This document shows, one piece after another, positions 1 through 13,499 of a DNA stretch of 64,000 nucleotides; the stretch's first letter is position 1; each line of letters starts with the position of its first letter. Origin of the DNA: Typha latifolia (Eukaryota; Streptophyta; Magnoliopsida; Poales; Typhaceae); assembly GCA_019914945.1 (NCBI GenBank), contig CM034099.1:16394704-16458703 (forward strand), written 5' to 3'. The notes under the pieces are model-generated. The model was not told the DNA's origin. It saw only the letters and a program-made list of their open reading frames with translations, and made no database searches. The position numbers and the translations under genes are program-made.

Positions 1-220
1 ACATAACAATCGAAGAATATATCACATCACGTCTATCACATTATCGTAGTATATATATATATATATATATCTGGACAAGATACCATGCATTTTTTTTTCT
101 AAAATATATCTATCAACTTTTTACTCCTATATAGTGACTTCAAACTTAAATAGATGGATCTCCGTTCTAATAATGGAACTAGAAAAAGAGATAATTAAAG
201 GCATTAAGTAAAGGCAAGAC

Positions 221-621
221 CTAGTGCAAATCCAATCCCCGGACTTCCACCCTGTGCGGCCGCCGCCGCCGAAGCCGAAACCACGGGAAGAGCGCATCAT
301 ATCGCCGTCGAAGGCTCCTCCAACTCCGGCGCCGACGCCGACGGCGGTGTCTTCCTTGAAGGCGCCGCACTTGAAGCAGCTGGAGCGGCTGGCGAAGTTG
401 TGGGCGCCGCAGGAGCAGTACCAGTCGCCGGGGCGGACGTCGGAGCCGCTGAAGCCAAACGACGAGCCGCCGCGGGCTCCGCCGCCACCGGCGCCGAAGC
501 TGGCGTAGTCGGAGCGGTCGGCGCTCGAGCGCGGCTCACTGCAGCGCTGGCAGGAGTCGCGGCGGCTGAAGTTGAGGTGCTGGCATGTCCTGCAGTTCCA
601 GTCTCCTGGTTTCCTGTTCAT
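221..621 (-). CDS. RanBP2-type zinc finger protein, 5' coding exon (partial)
   Basis: Start chosen at 621, just inside an exon that begins at 635 after an AG acceptor. The in-frame ATG further upstream lies in the intron. The 133 residues seen carry RanBP2 fingers of the W-x-C-x2-C...N...C-x2-C type: finger 1 at residues 6-27 (GDWNCRTC, CQRC), finger 2 at 65-85 (GDWYCSC, CFKC), and the opening of finger 3 at 128-133 (GDWICT). Gly/Ser-rich linkers separate them. The exon ends at 221 in phase 2 before a GT donor, so finger 3 is split by an intron that fills 1-220; the rest is outside the window. Plant proteins with three such fingers are thought to bind single-stranded RNA in the nucleus; that role is inferred from the family. 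The exon is much more GC-rich than its surroundings. Family assignment is confident; the C-terminus is unknown. Confidence 0.88.
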
Positions 622-635
622 CTTGATCTCAATCC

Positions 636-1323
<688 letters not shown>

Positions 1324-1413
1324 CTAAGTATGAGAGAGTAGAGAGAAGGGGGGAAGGGAATAGGATGAGTTTAAGGGGATGTGTTTGGAAGTGTGGGAGG
1401 GGTGTGAGGTGGG

Positions 1414-1420
1414 TTTTATA
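1414..1420 (-). promoter_or_regulatory. TATA box of the zinc-finger gene
   Basis: TATAAAA on the minus strand lies about 90 bp upstream of the leader donor at 1323. That fits a transcription start near 1385 and a short non-coding first exon. Confidence 0.55.
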
Positions 1421-1659
1421 CTTGCGTGGGGACTCAATAATTGCGAATCAAGTTGGGGGATGTTGTCTCTTTTTTGTTTTTGGTTTTGGTTTTGCTGAGC
1501 AATGGAATCACAGAAAACCAAAAGAAGCAAAAGAAGAGAAAGGGCTTTGATATGGATGCCAATTAAAGATAGCAACTACTCCATTGTGGGGAATTTCAAA
1601 CTACCTCTCTCTCTCTCTCCTTTAACCAGCAACATCTTTTTAGACTACTCCCCCTCTTG

Positions 1660-1696
<37 letters not shown>

Positions 1697-3773
1697 CATT
1701 CCAGTTACTGCATGCATGTGTGTGCATTATTATCCATATGTGCTTTTAATCTTTACAATCATTCTTGCATTCCCTAATTATATATATATATATATCCTTG
1801 AGTTCAAATTAATTACTATAATGCATCTTATAATCATGGATCACCTTTGATCATATTGAGAAACTTATAAAAGCTTAATTGGTTGAGACTGCAGTTAAAA
1901 CGCAAGCACTCTGCCATATCCATTGTCCACATTATATATTATTATTTGGGTTTTTTTTTGTTGCATAATAATCACTGCAAAAATTTAAAGATATCATAAT
2001 TACGAATAGTTATACATAAAAATGGCCACAATACTCTTCTTTCCTAAAGTTTAAAGCGTAAATTATTTATTTATAAATATTTTTCTTACCAATCATGTAC
2101 TATGATATGATACTATCGTCTTCAATTATTTCAGTCCATTATTATCATGCAATAAAATGGAGCCTTAGCTTTATATATCTTGCGTGTCACTGCGTTATTT
2201 GGCAGCTTCGGATCCAGCTTACCAATAGAAGCATTAATTACGTACTGGCATTGCTAATCTTTTGAAGATGATCTTGTATTATTGGTGTAGAAAAATTATC
2301 CACCCGCACGAACAAGAATTTATTCCGATAGAGATAGTATAAAGCCTATATATCCCCATCTCTTATTCGATCATGATCTACCTCTACCTCTACCTCTCTC
2401 TCCCTCTCCTTCTCCCTTACTCTCACCTTTAGCAATAATATATATATCAACCCTAGAAGCTACTTATCCTTATCACCACATCGTCCTCCAATATATATTT
2501 ATTCCACTTCCTTATTCCAATTCCAAGCCATAATAATGCAGGTGCCGGAGCCCATATGAGGGGGCATCAAGTGGACACTCATGTCGAGATGGGCTCCACG
2601 GCATGTAGTCCACGTGGACTAATAAAAATGGGGGTTTGTGCTCTCGTGTCGACGTGTTATTGGGTGGACAAGTACTCCTACGCGTTAATATATATGAGCA
2701 GACCAAGTGAATATTCTGCACAAAATTTACTCCTTTCAATGGAAAAAGACCCACGTCTTATCCCTTCCTCTTCCTTTCTCAAATTAACCCCACTTGCTAC
2801 TAGGGAAACTAGCCGTTGCTTAATTAGCTGCTACTACTATTACTACTACTACTACTGTAAAAATATAATCTTAGGAAGTCACTATTCTATTGGCATCACA
2901 ATAATACTAATAATTGCCACGAAGTTGTTTGACTTCTTTCAAAAAATATATCATTTCGTCAATTAAATCTAACTAAACTTAGATTTATATAAATACTATT
3001 TCAAAAACTAACCATATATAATGGCATTTTCGAAAGGGTAAGAAAAAAATGGGTGGCTAGCAATAATTGAATTTTGGACAAATGTAGTGGCAGGAAAATT
3101 TTATTGGCAATTATGTGTAATACGCTAGTATTAATGTTAGAATGCAAACTCTATATATAAGAGGATGAGGAAGAGAAAGTCAAAAAGAAGATAAACTCAA
3201 AATGGAGGAATTTCAAAGCTTGGATAAGTAAGAATAATAGGGTATGAGTTGTGTTCTCCATTGGAGCTTTATCTTTTACCCATAGTTGAGAGAGACTGAA
3301 GGAATTTTTGAAGGGGGAGAAAGCACCCTTTAATTAGTTTTCATGCATGCATCAATCATCAAGCTAATTTTTTTTTTTTCTAAAAAGAAAGGAAGGTAAA
3401 GGATAGCTTGTGAGTTTCGATAAAGAAAGGCAAAGGAAAGTGGTCTTGGAGGGTGGTGTGTTTGACCATCTTTTTTTTTTTTTTTTTTCTCCTCCTCCCT
3501 CCCAGATCCCTTCTTCTCCTCTATGATGTTTCTTTTTCTGACCACCCCCTGTGTTTTATTTGGGTTGGAGGAGTACTTTTGCTTTTATTTTTCAAAACCA
3601 TAGGATGATTTGCCCTCCATTCTCTTGGGGGAAGTTAAAGGGAGGAGGGAGGGAGAGGGGGGAAGTGGTGAAGTGTGAAGAAAGAGAAAGAAAGGGAAAG
3701 AGAGATCGAGATGGTGGGCTGACTCGATTCCTCTTGGGAAATGGAGCCATGCAGAGGAGTCATGACCATGATC

Positions 3774-3795
3774 AAACCCTAACCCTAACCCTAAC
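3774..3795. repeat. short interstitial telomere-like repeat / telo-box
   Basis: Three consecutive CCCTAA units preceded by AA, reading TTAGGG on the minus strand. Too short to be a telomere. Motifs like this occur as telo-boxes in plant promoters, but no gene starts nearby. Confidence 0.7.
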
Positions 3796-6220
3796 GAGGG
3801 GGGAGCTTCAATGACACTATGACATAACATGAATGCTTTGAGTTCGAGTTCCTTTTAGACCACCAACGACTATCTTTTTGCAGTACTGTAATGACAATCT
3901 TCCATTCATGTTTTCTTTTCTTTTTTATACTATTTACTTAGGAAAAACCTGTGCATGGTCCAAATCATATTATTAGTCAGATTACAAGTTGATACGCAGA
4001 TAGAGAAAATGGAGATACGACGACGGCTTTAAATCGTGTATACTCAACAAGGACAAAAAGAGACAGAGTGAGATAACCCCTAAAAAAATTAGATTTTCAC
4101 TTGGTCATTATTGGCAACATCGTATATCTATGCAGCATCTAAATATTTTATGCACATACATGGACACGTGTTAACCCAAATAATCTTATGTTGGATTGCA
4201 CTGCATATCTAATCTCAATATATAAAATAAGTTAATAGTTTGTAATGCCCTATTCTTACTGCATCCTTAATCAATTAACGCTAGCAAATTTTCTATACCA
4301 AGTTAAAACTGTTGTACAACGACCTAACACAACATCTACGCTAATAATCAACAACCAAAGATAGTCTACTTGCTTAGAATTACTAATTTCCTCGACGACA
4401 AAGAGATCTGGATGGTCTTGCCCAATGTTTGTGGAAAAGGGAGATTCCAAATTCGATAATGCATGAACGCCGCCAGACAGGTAGGCAACATTTGGTAGTG
4501 GCTATATGCATAGTTATTAGTTAGGCTTTCAAGTGGCGAGCAATCCACCATCGACAAGCCGCTAATTTTTCTCAACTGTCTTTGATGCCCAAATCCAGTA
4601 CTTGTTTATGTTTTCATGTGTACTTACTCTTTCTTTTTCTTGTTCCTTTTTTAATTGAATTAGAAAGCTGACATTGTAATGAAAAAAAAAAAAAAACCAA
4701 TTGAAAGAGGTTGTAGCTTTATTTTTTATTTTTTTTTCCTCACTGTTTATATGATTTTTACATATGGGTAGATGATAGATAAGAATAAAATTAAGCTGAC
4801 TATTGAGCTATAACCTTCAGAAAACTAGCTTTGGTACAGTTTTAGTAACAAATTAATCACAGAATTTAAGCTGTTAGGCGATGAAAATAATGTTTAACGT
4901 TAATATTATCAAACAAGATAATCATATAATAAACCATGGAATAGATGGTTGGATAAATGGCCCCCCAAATAAAAAATGGACAGAGAACTACTAAGAGTGA
5001 CAGGCCTGCAATTTGGGCTGGCCCTGGGCCTCAATACTAAGGATTTATGTTTCATATTTAACTTGAAGGACTAATTTTAAAGAGAAATGTGATATTTTAA
5101 ACATTACACTCTGATATTGTACATAGAGTCAGTCAATATGATATATTTATTAAACATTACACTTTGGAATATTTTGGATAGTAAATGACTCACTCAGGCT
5201 CAGGCTCAGGCTCATTTAATAGATAAGTCTTATTTTTTCTTTTTATTTAGACTGACGTATAAAGCTCAAGCATTACTGATGTCCAATTTTAAAACTAATC
5301 CAAATCATAAACTGCTTTGCTTTGTTTGATGTTAAGCTTTGAACGCTTTTAGTTAGTCTTATTTAAAAAAAAATTTAATTAGATATAATAAAGAATAAAA
5401 AAATATTTAATTATTAAACTAGTTTATAATGGATCTCTAAACTCAAAGCAAACAAGCCTATTTAACAAGCTTGAGCCTTAAACAACAGTTCTTGGGATTA
5501 AAGAATAAATCTCGCCTGAGGCTTGGCTCGTTTAATAAATGAGTCGGACTTAGCTCAAATTAAACAGTCCCTGGATATCTTCTTAAAAAGAAAAATCTCT
5601 ATTATACTCATTACCAGCCGACCTTACATAATCATCTAGCAAAGGTGGGAACTCGGAAGGATTCATGCATCATGATACCACATTTTCTCCTTCACACCCT
5701 CAAAAAATGGGCTTAATTCATTGATCCAAATAAATTAATGGATGCAAGAGCCACGAGAGGATTCGCACTCACTCTCTGGATTAATCTTCATACAATTTTT
5801 CTTTTTCTTTTTCTTCTTTCACCTATCAGCGTGATGTTTAATTGAGATATGTGACAGGTTTTCCGAGAGATCGACCAGCGAGAGCATCAACAAAATATAA
5901 ACGAAATGGCTTAGAATTCATTATAAAATATCCCAAAATTAATAACAAGTACTGGATGGTCCCAGCTCCCAGTTGAGAATCATATTTGCCAGGTTTGAAG
6001 ATTAATCTCTCTCTCTCCCTCCCTCCTTTTTTTTTTCTTTTTTATTCGGCCGACAAGATGAGTGCATGGGATTGATTTTGATTTTTTTTTTCTCCCTTCA
6101 AATAATAACGTCGCCACCTTTCTAAGAAGTCATGAATAAAGATCTGCTACATGAAAGTTAGGGCAAAGGGGGAGTTCTTTTTAACCCTTATGTTTGTTTG
6201 CATGTAGAATTCCATGATTC

Positions 6221-6222
<2 letters not shown>

Positions 6223-6285
<63 letters not shown>
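6223..6285. repeat. (AT)n microsatellite flanked by a direct repeat
   Basis: About 62 bp of pure AT. A GCATGTAGARTTCCATGA motif lies just before it (about 6200) and again just after it (about 6286), so the array sits between two near-identical copies of an 18-bp sequence. Confidence 0.9.
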
Positions 6286-6286
<1 letters not shown>

Positions 6287-7887
6287 CATGTAGAGTTCCA
6301 TGAAGTTCTGTTCTTATGTAACAAATATATAACTTCAGCTGAAATTAAATAAAATATTAATAAAGAACTACGATATTCTGATTTGAGTCAATTTTAATTT
6401 ACATATATTGTACTTTAAACTTAAGTACTTGATTCTCAGCGATATAAATTAAGCTATAATTGTTGGTCAACCACAAATTGGAATGAGAAAAATACTTAAT
6501 TATCGTCACAAATATCGTCTGACTTAAAGATGGTATGACCCATAGAGAGATTAAATACTAGAAGGACAAGTACAAGAAGGTAATTAAGTTAAAAGCAAGC
6601 TAAACAATTAGAGGGTGAAGTATAATTTGTTTTAATAATAAAGTTATCGAGAGAAGGATGCACACCTAGTTAAACGGCATTTAACTTCCTACACACCGAA
6701 TATAAAATATCCACCCATTTAATTTGAATTTTATTCGAATTTTGCTTGTTGGGCCTATTAAAATATATCAAATCCAAAAGTAAAAATAAAAAAATCGATC
6801 TTAATCAACTTAAAACTTTTATGGTAGAAGGTGATATGATATATTACTACGGATGACAAAACAAACATTTTTTAGTTCATATAATATTTTTCTTTTCCAA
6901 GATAATATTTGAATGATATATTTATTTACATAGAGTCGCTATATAATAATCTAAGATAATACATTAGATTTTGACATCCATTAAATTAAAATGAGCGTCA
7001 ATAACTTTCTCATTGAAAAGAGAGTGTTATGTAACAAACTTAATCTTTTGAATCGGTTTGCTAGTTTACGCGACATTTCATCTTCTTCACAAGATGAAGT
7101 AAGTCTCAAAATAAAAATAATATGTAAATAAAAAAAGAGAAAGAGACTTCAATAATATTTAGAGAAGACAAGCTTCATCAGTCAAGTTCTCACTTCTAGC
7201 TAATTTACTCATTAAAAACTTTATATTATTACAGGTAAATAGTTCATGCTCTTATATAAATAAAAGAAAACTTAGCTACTAAGTTTTATAAATATATTTC
7301 CTAAATATTTATGAGGCTAAATATAATATATATCAAAAAAGATTATTCCTTATTTTTATGTATCCACATAATGGATAAACTCAAGACTTGTCCAACAACA
7401 AATAAGCTCAAGTCTTGCCTAATTATCATAGTGTCGTTCAAGTCAAACTTTATTATTACATAACTTAGGTCTTCCGACTATCATGACACTTCTGTTTCGA
7501 CCAAAAATTTTATTAATTTTATTTTTATATATACAACATCTATAAATACATCCAACTCAATGGGCCCTTAATTATTTTGGCAAAAAAGAAAAAAAGAAGA
7601 AGAAGATAATATTTCAAAATAGACACGCGTGCCGGCAAAATGACAGGAGGCAACAACCCCAACATGAAATCACCGCCCAAACTATATATACCTTGCCACC
7701 TCCTCTTGATCAGCATGCATGTCTGGCTGTCCCACTGTATATAATTCTCCACCTTGACTATATATATATTCTTCTGTTCCATCACATGATTCACATCATA
7801 TATATCCTTCTCATTCAATCACTTCATTATGACCCCATGCATGCATCCCTCTAATTAACTATCTAAAGCATATTACATTCTATAATT

Positions 7888-7894
<7 letters not shown>

Positions 7895-7956
<62 letters not shown>
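7895..7956. repeat. (AAT)n microsatellite
   Basis: About 20 AAT units followed by a short GTT run. Confidence 0.95.
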
Positions 7957-8571
7957 GTTGTTGTTGTTGTAATTAGTATTAACTATTTGAAGAAATGATA
8001 TAGCTCAACTAACTTCGATTCCAATAAAAACCTAACAAAGAATAGTCTATAAAGGAAATTGTACTTTATATTTTGACATTGGTATCGTTCACACTTTACT
8101 GTATCATATTTATCATTCAATATTTATAATTTATTTTTAATGTTTTAAACATATCTTGGTGTTGGGTTTAATTTTTTTTTATTAGGCTGTTACTATATAT
8201 AATTGAATATATTAAATTAGATATAGATTTAAAATAATCTTAATACTCGATGTTAAAAAAGTTTTTAATGCAAGTCAAACTAAGGGTATTCTAAATATTT
8301 TAACGTTTTATGTTTAGAAATATTAATCTTCTCCATCACGTTAGGTACTGTTAGGTATAAATTAGATTAAGGAACTTTTGAGACATTGCAAGTAAAATAT
8401 AAAGGTCAAATAATAAATATTTATATTAAAGACAAAACCAGTTTAGCCCACTCTACTCCATCTTGATCATTAATTGGATTAGCCCAAGTTGCATGATAAG
8501 ATAAGAAAAAAGATACAAATATATACAAAGAAATTAACGAGCTATAAAGGTTATATAACAAATGGAATGGA

Positions 8572-10264
8572 TTAGAAGTAATCAAAATGGTGAGGGATTT
8601 GGTAGGGTTCTTCCTTCTCCTTCTTGCTCATGGGTTTCATGATCATCTGAACCGCCGGCACTACTCCTCTGCTCCTCAGCACCTCATCTCTCGGCACCTC
8701 CGGCGGCCTCACCGACCTTATGAGCGCCCAGTTCACCCCCTTGAAGAACTCGTGCCTCTTGATCTCGACCGACCCTTTCAAGCTCCCAATCCTCATCTTT
8801 GGATCCTTCACCAGCAACCTCTTTATCAGATCTCGAGCTGACCTCCCGGCCACCTCCTCCTCCTCCTCCGCCGCCGCGGCCGCCGCCTCCTTACGATGAT
8901 TCGGAAAGCTAAGTGACTGCTGCTTCAAGATGTTAACCAGCGTCCTCTCGTTATTCTCGCCCTTGAAAGGCGTGAACCCGTACAACATCTCGTACAGGAA
9001 CACCCCGAGAGTCCACCAGTCCACTGCGCTCCCGTGGCCGGTGCCGGATATCACCTCCGGCGCCAGGTACTCGTGGGTGCCCACGAACGACTTCGACCGG
9101 GCCGCGCTGGGCTCTGCGACGAGCTCCCTCGTGGTCGGAGGACAGGTGGCGCGCGATGGTTGGTGGGGCTTGGTTTTGTAGAAGCAAGAGAGGACCGGTT
9201 GGAGTTGCATGGGAGGGACGCAGGAGGAGGAGGAGGAGGAGGGGGAATCGGTGTGGGTTTGGGTAAGGAGTTTGGGCTCGACGGCGCATTTGAGGGAGAG
9301 GTCGAAGTCGGAGAGCATGACGTGGCCGTCGTGGCGGATTAAGACGTTCTCGGGTTTTAAGTCTCGGTAGACGACGCCCATCATGTGGAGATATTCCAGA
9401 GCTAAGAGGATCTCCGCCGCATAAAATCTGATACAAAAATTAAGCTAATTATATGTTATGAATTATCCACACAAATCATTAATATTGGTGCTAATTAATT
9501 AAAGACAGACCTTCGGACTATTGTTTAACGACGCTAATTATTTAATTAAGTAATCTCGAAAATACTGCTGATATATAACGGCATGTATATAATGTGGTAA
9601 GAATAAAAACGTCAAAATTCATGAATAAATACGGTCCCTATTCGCATGATTTATATATCTATCTCATGCATAAACTAAGAAGAAAATTATATATATATGA
9701 AAAAAAGAAAGACCTTGTAGAAGAGAGAGTGAACCGCCTCCCCGGCTGCCGTTGCCGAGCAACATGCAGGTCTCCACCGGGGCAAAACTCCATGACGAGG
9801 CACGAGTAATGCCTCGCCTCGAAATCCGCGTACAGCGTGGGCAAGAAGGGGTGGTCGAGTCCACGTAGGATCTCCTTCTCCGTCTCCGCCCTCTCCAGCT
9901 TCTTCTTGTCGTTCTTCCGCAGCGCAAGCGCCTCCTTGTCCACCACCTTCATGGCATAGAGCTGCGGCATCCCGGCACCGCGGAGCTGGCACAGGTACAC
10001 GTGGCCGAGGTCTCCACTGCCTAGCCGCCGCAAGAGCCGGAAGTGGTCCAGCCCCACGCGGCCGGAGGTGGCGGCGCGGAGGGCTTGCATGGCTCGCCAC
10101 TCGGGTTGGTTGGACTTGTGGGGCTTCGTTTGGTGTTGGGTTTTGGTGCAGTAGTGGTCGGAGCCGAGCGAGATCGAACTCGAGATAGAGAGGGTGGTGG
10201 TGGTGTCGTCGTAGTCGGATTCGTGATCTTGGGGGGGAGGAGGTAGAGGAGGAGGAGTCGCCAT
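8572..10264 (-). CDS. PID: PINOID-like AGCVIII protein kinase
   Basis: Coding exons 10264-9714 and 9427-8572 join in phase (AG|A, Arg184) across a 286-bp GT-AG intron to give 468 residues. Glycine loop [10 protein letters not shown] at 82-91, ATP lysine K106 in [12 protein letters not shown], catalytic D206 in YRDLKPEN, and DFD at 224-226 instead of DFG, the hallmark of AGCVIII kinases. About 70 residues are inserted between DFD and GTHEYLAPE (APE at 306-308). The C-terminus ends in FDYF. The [16 protein letters not shown] stretch and the single intron fit PINOID rather than intronless WAG kinases. In the family, PINOID phosphorylates PIN auxin efflux carriers at the plasma membrane and so directs auxin flow. 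I chose the ATG at 10264 (ACCATGG context). An in-frame ATG 23 codons upstream would read through a CT microsatellite. The first exon is strongly GC-rich. Confidence 0.93.
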
Positions 10265-10369
10265 GGTTGTTTTCTTGTAGTTTTGCTCAAATGGTAGCTC
10301 TCTCTCTCTCTCTCTTAAATATATGGGAGGCATGGGTTGGTAGGGAATTAATTGACATTGTTAAGGAGA

Positions 10370-10376
10370 ATTTATA
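10370..10376 (-). promoter_or_regulatory. possible TATA box of the PINOID-like gene
   Basis: TATAAAT on the minus strand, about 105 bp upstream of the chosen ATG. A start near 10340 would place the in-frame upstream ATG (10333) very near the 5' end of the transcript. Weak evidence in AT-rich DNA. Confidence 0.35.
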
Positions 10377-10400
10377 TGAATAATTATGTGATCACATGTT

Positions 10401-10401
<1 letters not shown>

Positions 10402-10443
<42 letters not shown>
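10402..10443. repeat. (CT)n microsatellite upstream of the kinase gene
   Basis: About 21 CT units in the proximal promoter of the PINOID-like gene. A shorter (CT)9 tract occurs in the 5' leader at about 10297-10314. Confidence 0.95.
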
Positions 10444-10447
<4 letters not shown>

Positions 10448-10449
10448 AA

Positions 10450-13400
10450 CTACGTATTGCTTGAGTCTTACTACCAGCATTATTGCGTATCTGGAAATTA
10501 TCACTACATTATTTTTCCAATGGTTAATTACAAATAACCTCCTGAACTATTTGCCCATTTCACATAAGACCCCTTATTTATATCTTTCTATGACAGTTTG
10601 ATCCCTTAAAAAGTACCATTAGACTGAGAGCAAATGACTATTTTACCCACAAAAATTAATGATGGGATATAATTTTAACATAGGAATCAAATAAGTTTCA
10701 TATAGTTCGGAGGGCCTATATACCACGAAAACTAAATAAAATAATTTATATAAAAATGAGCAATAATTCAGAGAGTTTCCTGTCTATCGTTGACTGTTTA
10801 ATAAAATAAAGCCAAAACAACTCTATTTTGTTGCATATACTCGTCTGAAACTAAAGAGCATTTAATTCTTGCGAAGCTACCTTTAAATTAATGGTTCAGA
10901 TTTGAACTTTTGTGTTAATTAATCCTTGTGAAGATACTTGCTGGTCCTTCCTCTAGATAAATACATAAATGTCTCTTTTAGGGGCAAGAAAATGGATCAT
11001 ATGACGTGGATCTTTTAGAGGCTTTTGGTCACATGAGCAATGCCAATTTGGGTCACTTGAAAAAGGGAAGACATAAAGACATATGAAGTGTGAGTGTGAC
11101 AATATAAAGGCCTCAAGGTTTGCATCAAGGCTGTAGCTTATGGGTGGCAAGATGGATGGGGATTGGGGAGTAGTTCATGTAGCACCCGTGCCACATTAAA
11201 GATTTCCCACCTCTTCCTCCTTCCAATTTCCTTGGTGCTATGCATGCTTGCTAGGAAGAGAGTAGTAAGAGAGTAGTAGTAGTAGTTTAGGCATATATAT
11301 AATTTAGACTCGTTGTCCTATGATTAGATTAGCTAAAGAACATTCATACATACATGTAGGAGGAATTCAATAATGCGTAATTTTGCTAGCAAATCATTGA
11401 TGTTTTTCAGTGTGGGGGTCACAACAATCAAGTGCTTCCGAACCCCAAATCTTGACCATTTAGCATTTTGAGAAGAAAACTGTTGAAGTATTAGATAATT
11501 TTACGCATAGAAAGATATAAGCTGAAAGTATGGGAAATGTTGGAAAGGGAGGCATCCTGCAGCATGAGTAACATATGCATCCAAACCACATAACATGGCA
11601 AACATTGTAGCTAGCCTTCTTTGCCATACCTTTTCGTGTGGGTGGATATGAAAGCTGGGGATTTTTGAAGGTATGTGCCTGGCTCCTAGTGCTGCTCCTC
11701 TTCCTCAGATAACATATTCTTGGTTCCAGCTTTGGCTTCTCAGGTCCTTTTCCAATCTCACTCTTCTTTAGCTGCTAGATCTTAGCATCCCCCTTTTTGG
11801 TTACAATTCTCTGGCAGTAGGACCATTAGATGTCGCAGCCGGCAAGAGAAGAGAAGCAAGCATCTTGGATGACCCAAAAAAGACCATTACCTGGAGGCAG
11901 ACTCTGCTACACTCCCATCTCTCTCTCCCTAACAACCATACACTTTGTCCCCCATTCTTTCCAATTTCAATTTAACAATCACTAGAAACAAGCAGTCAAA
12001 TGCGCAGAATCTATTATTGACGCCCACCTAAGTCGATCACTCTGCATACAAATCATACAGGAAAGAAACATGCTTTAGTCCTAGTCCTGCTGCTTATGAA
12101 AAAGAAAGATATCACAATGAGAACTCACGTGAAAACATATCAACATACTTGAAAACCATCACAAAAGATACTCATCCATAATAAGGAAACAGCTTATCAT
12201 TGTATGATTTTCGACTACTTCTGATGTTGAGCTGCAAGTGTTATTATAGACTACTTGTAGAGTTAACCTGTCATACAACGAGGTAGCAAATGTGTTCCAT
12301 AGTCCATAAAATACTTGTTCTATTTGTACTGGTGCAAATTCTGCTGTAATATGCAATTTTACCTGACAATCACAGCGTGGCCAAGAACTGCGAAATACTC
12401 CATATCAGAATCTAAGTAAAGATTACTTTTCATGGCATATCAGCAGCTTAACCTGGCACATATCATGTGTTGTGTCTACAAGGACCATGAAATGGGCCAG
12501 AACTAGGAGAAGGTTCACTCCGATACACAACAAATTTGCATCATAGATCAAAGAATCCAACAAGAAGGACCTCAGGTCAGTTGAAAACTTTGGTTCCGAC
12601 AATAATGTCAACTGCTGAAATCTAGACAGGCATGGCCCGCAATGACAACCAGAGAAAAAGTTCAAATTTAAAAAGAAAAGCATAAAAGAGCGTATCTGGA
12701 GAAACATGATAAATATTTCCACAGAATAGCCTACTAGATGATTTCACGGAACTGACTGAAGAACTGTGTATAGATTGCCTGCTTCATGCGCTGCTCCATA
12801 ATATTGTAGGATTCCTTGATAAGGCCTATCATAATGAGCAGTTTCAAGTGATGGGTTCCCAGACAATTATGTCTGAAATAACTTTTCCAATCAAAAGCTT
12901 CAGATACTATGGATGTGTGGTCTTCTCTGCATTAGCAGCCTCATGCCGTCTAACTGTTGAACCAACAACAAGAGATTAATTGAAGGTCGTAGCGCATTGC
13001 TCACAGCCTTGGCTGCTTACAAGAAAGGACTTCTAAACAATAGAATAACAAAATCAAAGTAACAAAAATCCTAAACATAATAAAACCAAACAAGGAAAAG
13101 TACAATGGGAACAAAGATGTTTAAGTTACAGATACAAATCAACAATTCCATATAGGCATATACCACCAACTACTTTATACTGTAACAATAATCATCATTT
13201 TCTTTACAACTTGCCTGATATGAAGGAAGTACTGAAAGGTTTAGGGGTATCAAACTAGTTTGTTGACTCGTGAGCCGCTCGAGGTCACCTTGATATTGAA
13301 TCAGGAAAGATCAAGCTTGAATTTTGGATTCCTTATTTAATCAAGCCGATGCCAAGCTGACCTTGGCTCACTCAAGCACGGCTTGATTTTGCTCAATTTA

Positions 13401-13499
13401 AATATTATATATCGATCATTTCATAGACTTAAAAAACTATATATGGTTCTGATGGTACATCACATCTCTTTAATATTAGGTCGTGAATTTGACTTCTCT
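10450..13499. other. intergenic region, no gene supported
   Basis: No ORF here resembles a known protein on either strand. The first part (10520-10790) looks like an old plant repeat. A hAT-like terminus (TAGGGGTATCAAAC) begins at 13242, with GCTCGAG/CAAGCTTGA-rich sequence after it to about 13400, but no matching partner end with a target duplication was found. I searched this stretch for the missing 5' exons of the glutaredoxin fragment at 17.6 kb and saw none. Confidence 0.5.

Larger units (their letters stand above)
1580..8571. other. AT-rich intergenic region, no gene supported
   Basis: Seven kilobases with only short chance ORFs, none resembling a known protein. It holds microsatellites, poly-purine tracts, a short telomere-like repeat, and a GAGCC/GCTCA-rich patch near 5190-5560. 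That patch resembles decayed ends of the small hAT-like elements seen elsewhere in this window. Nothing here supports an RNA gene. Confidence 0.6.

Noticed and set aside
2556..2966. 136-codon plus-strand ORF
   Set aside because: No recognisable domain, and it ends in a poly-Tyr run from a TAC repeat. Treated as chance.
3742..3757. Partial match to the monocot microRNA miR528 (shared CATGCAGAGGAG)
   Set aside because: Only the 3' 12 bases agree, the 5' half differs, and no complementary star arm lies nearby to form a hairpin.
11676..11697. TGCCTGGCTCC, the first 11 bases of miR160
   Set aside because: The rest of the mature sequence does not match, and no miR160-star-like arm is present within the neighbouring few hundred bases.
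12159..12722. Two minus-strand ORFs of 65 and 99 codons as a possible small gene
   Set aside because: No family resemblance, no convincing splice connection, and base composition like the surroundings.
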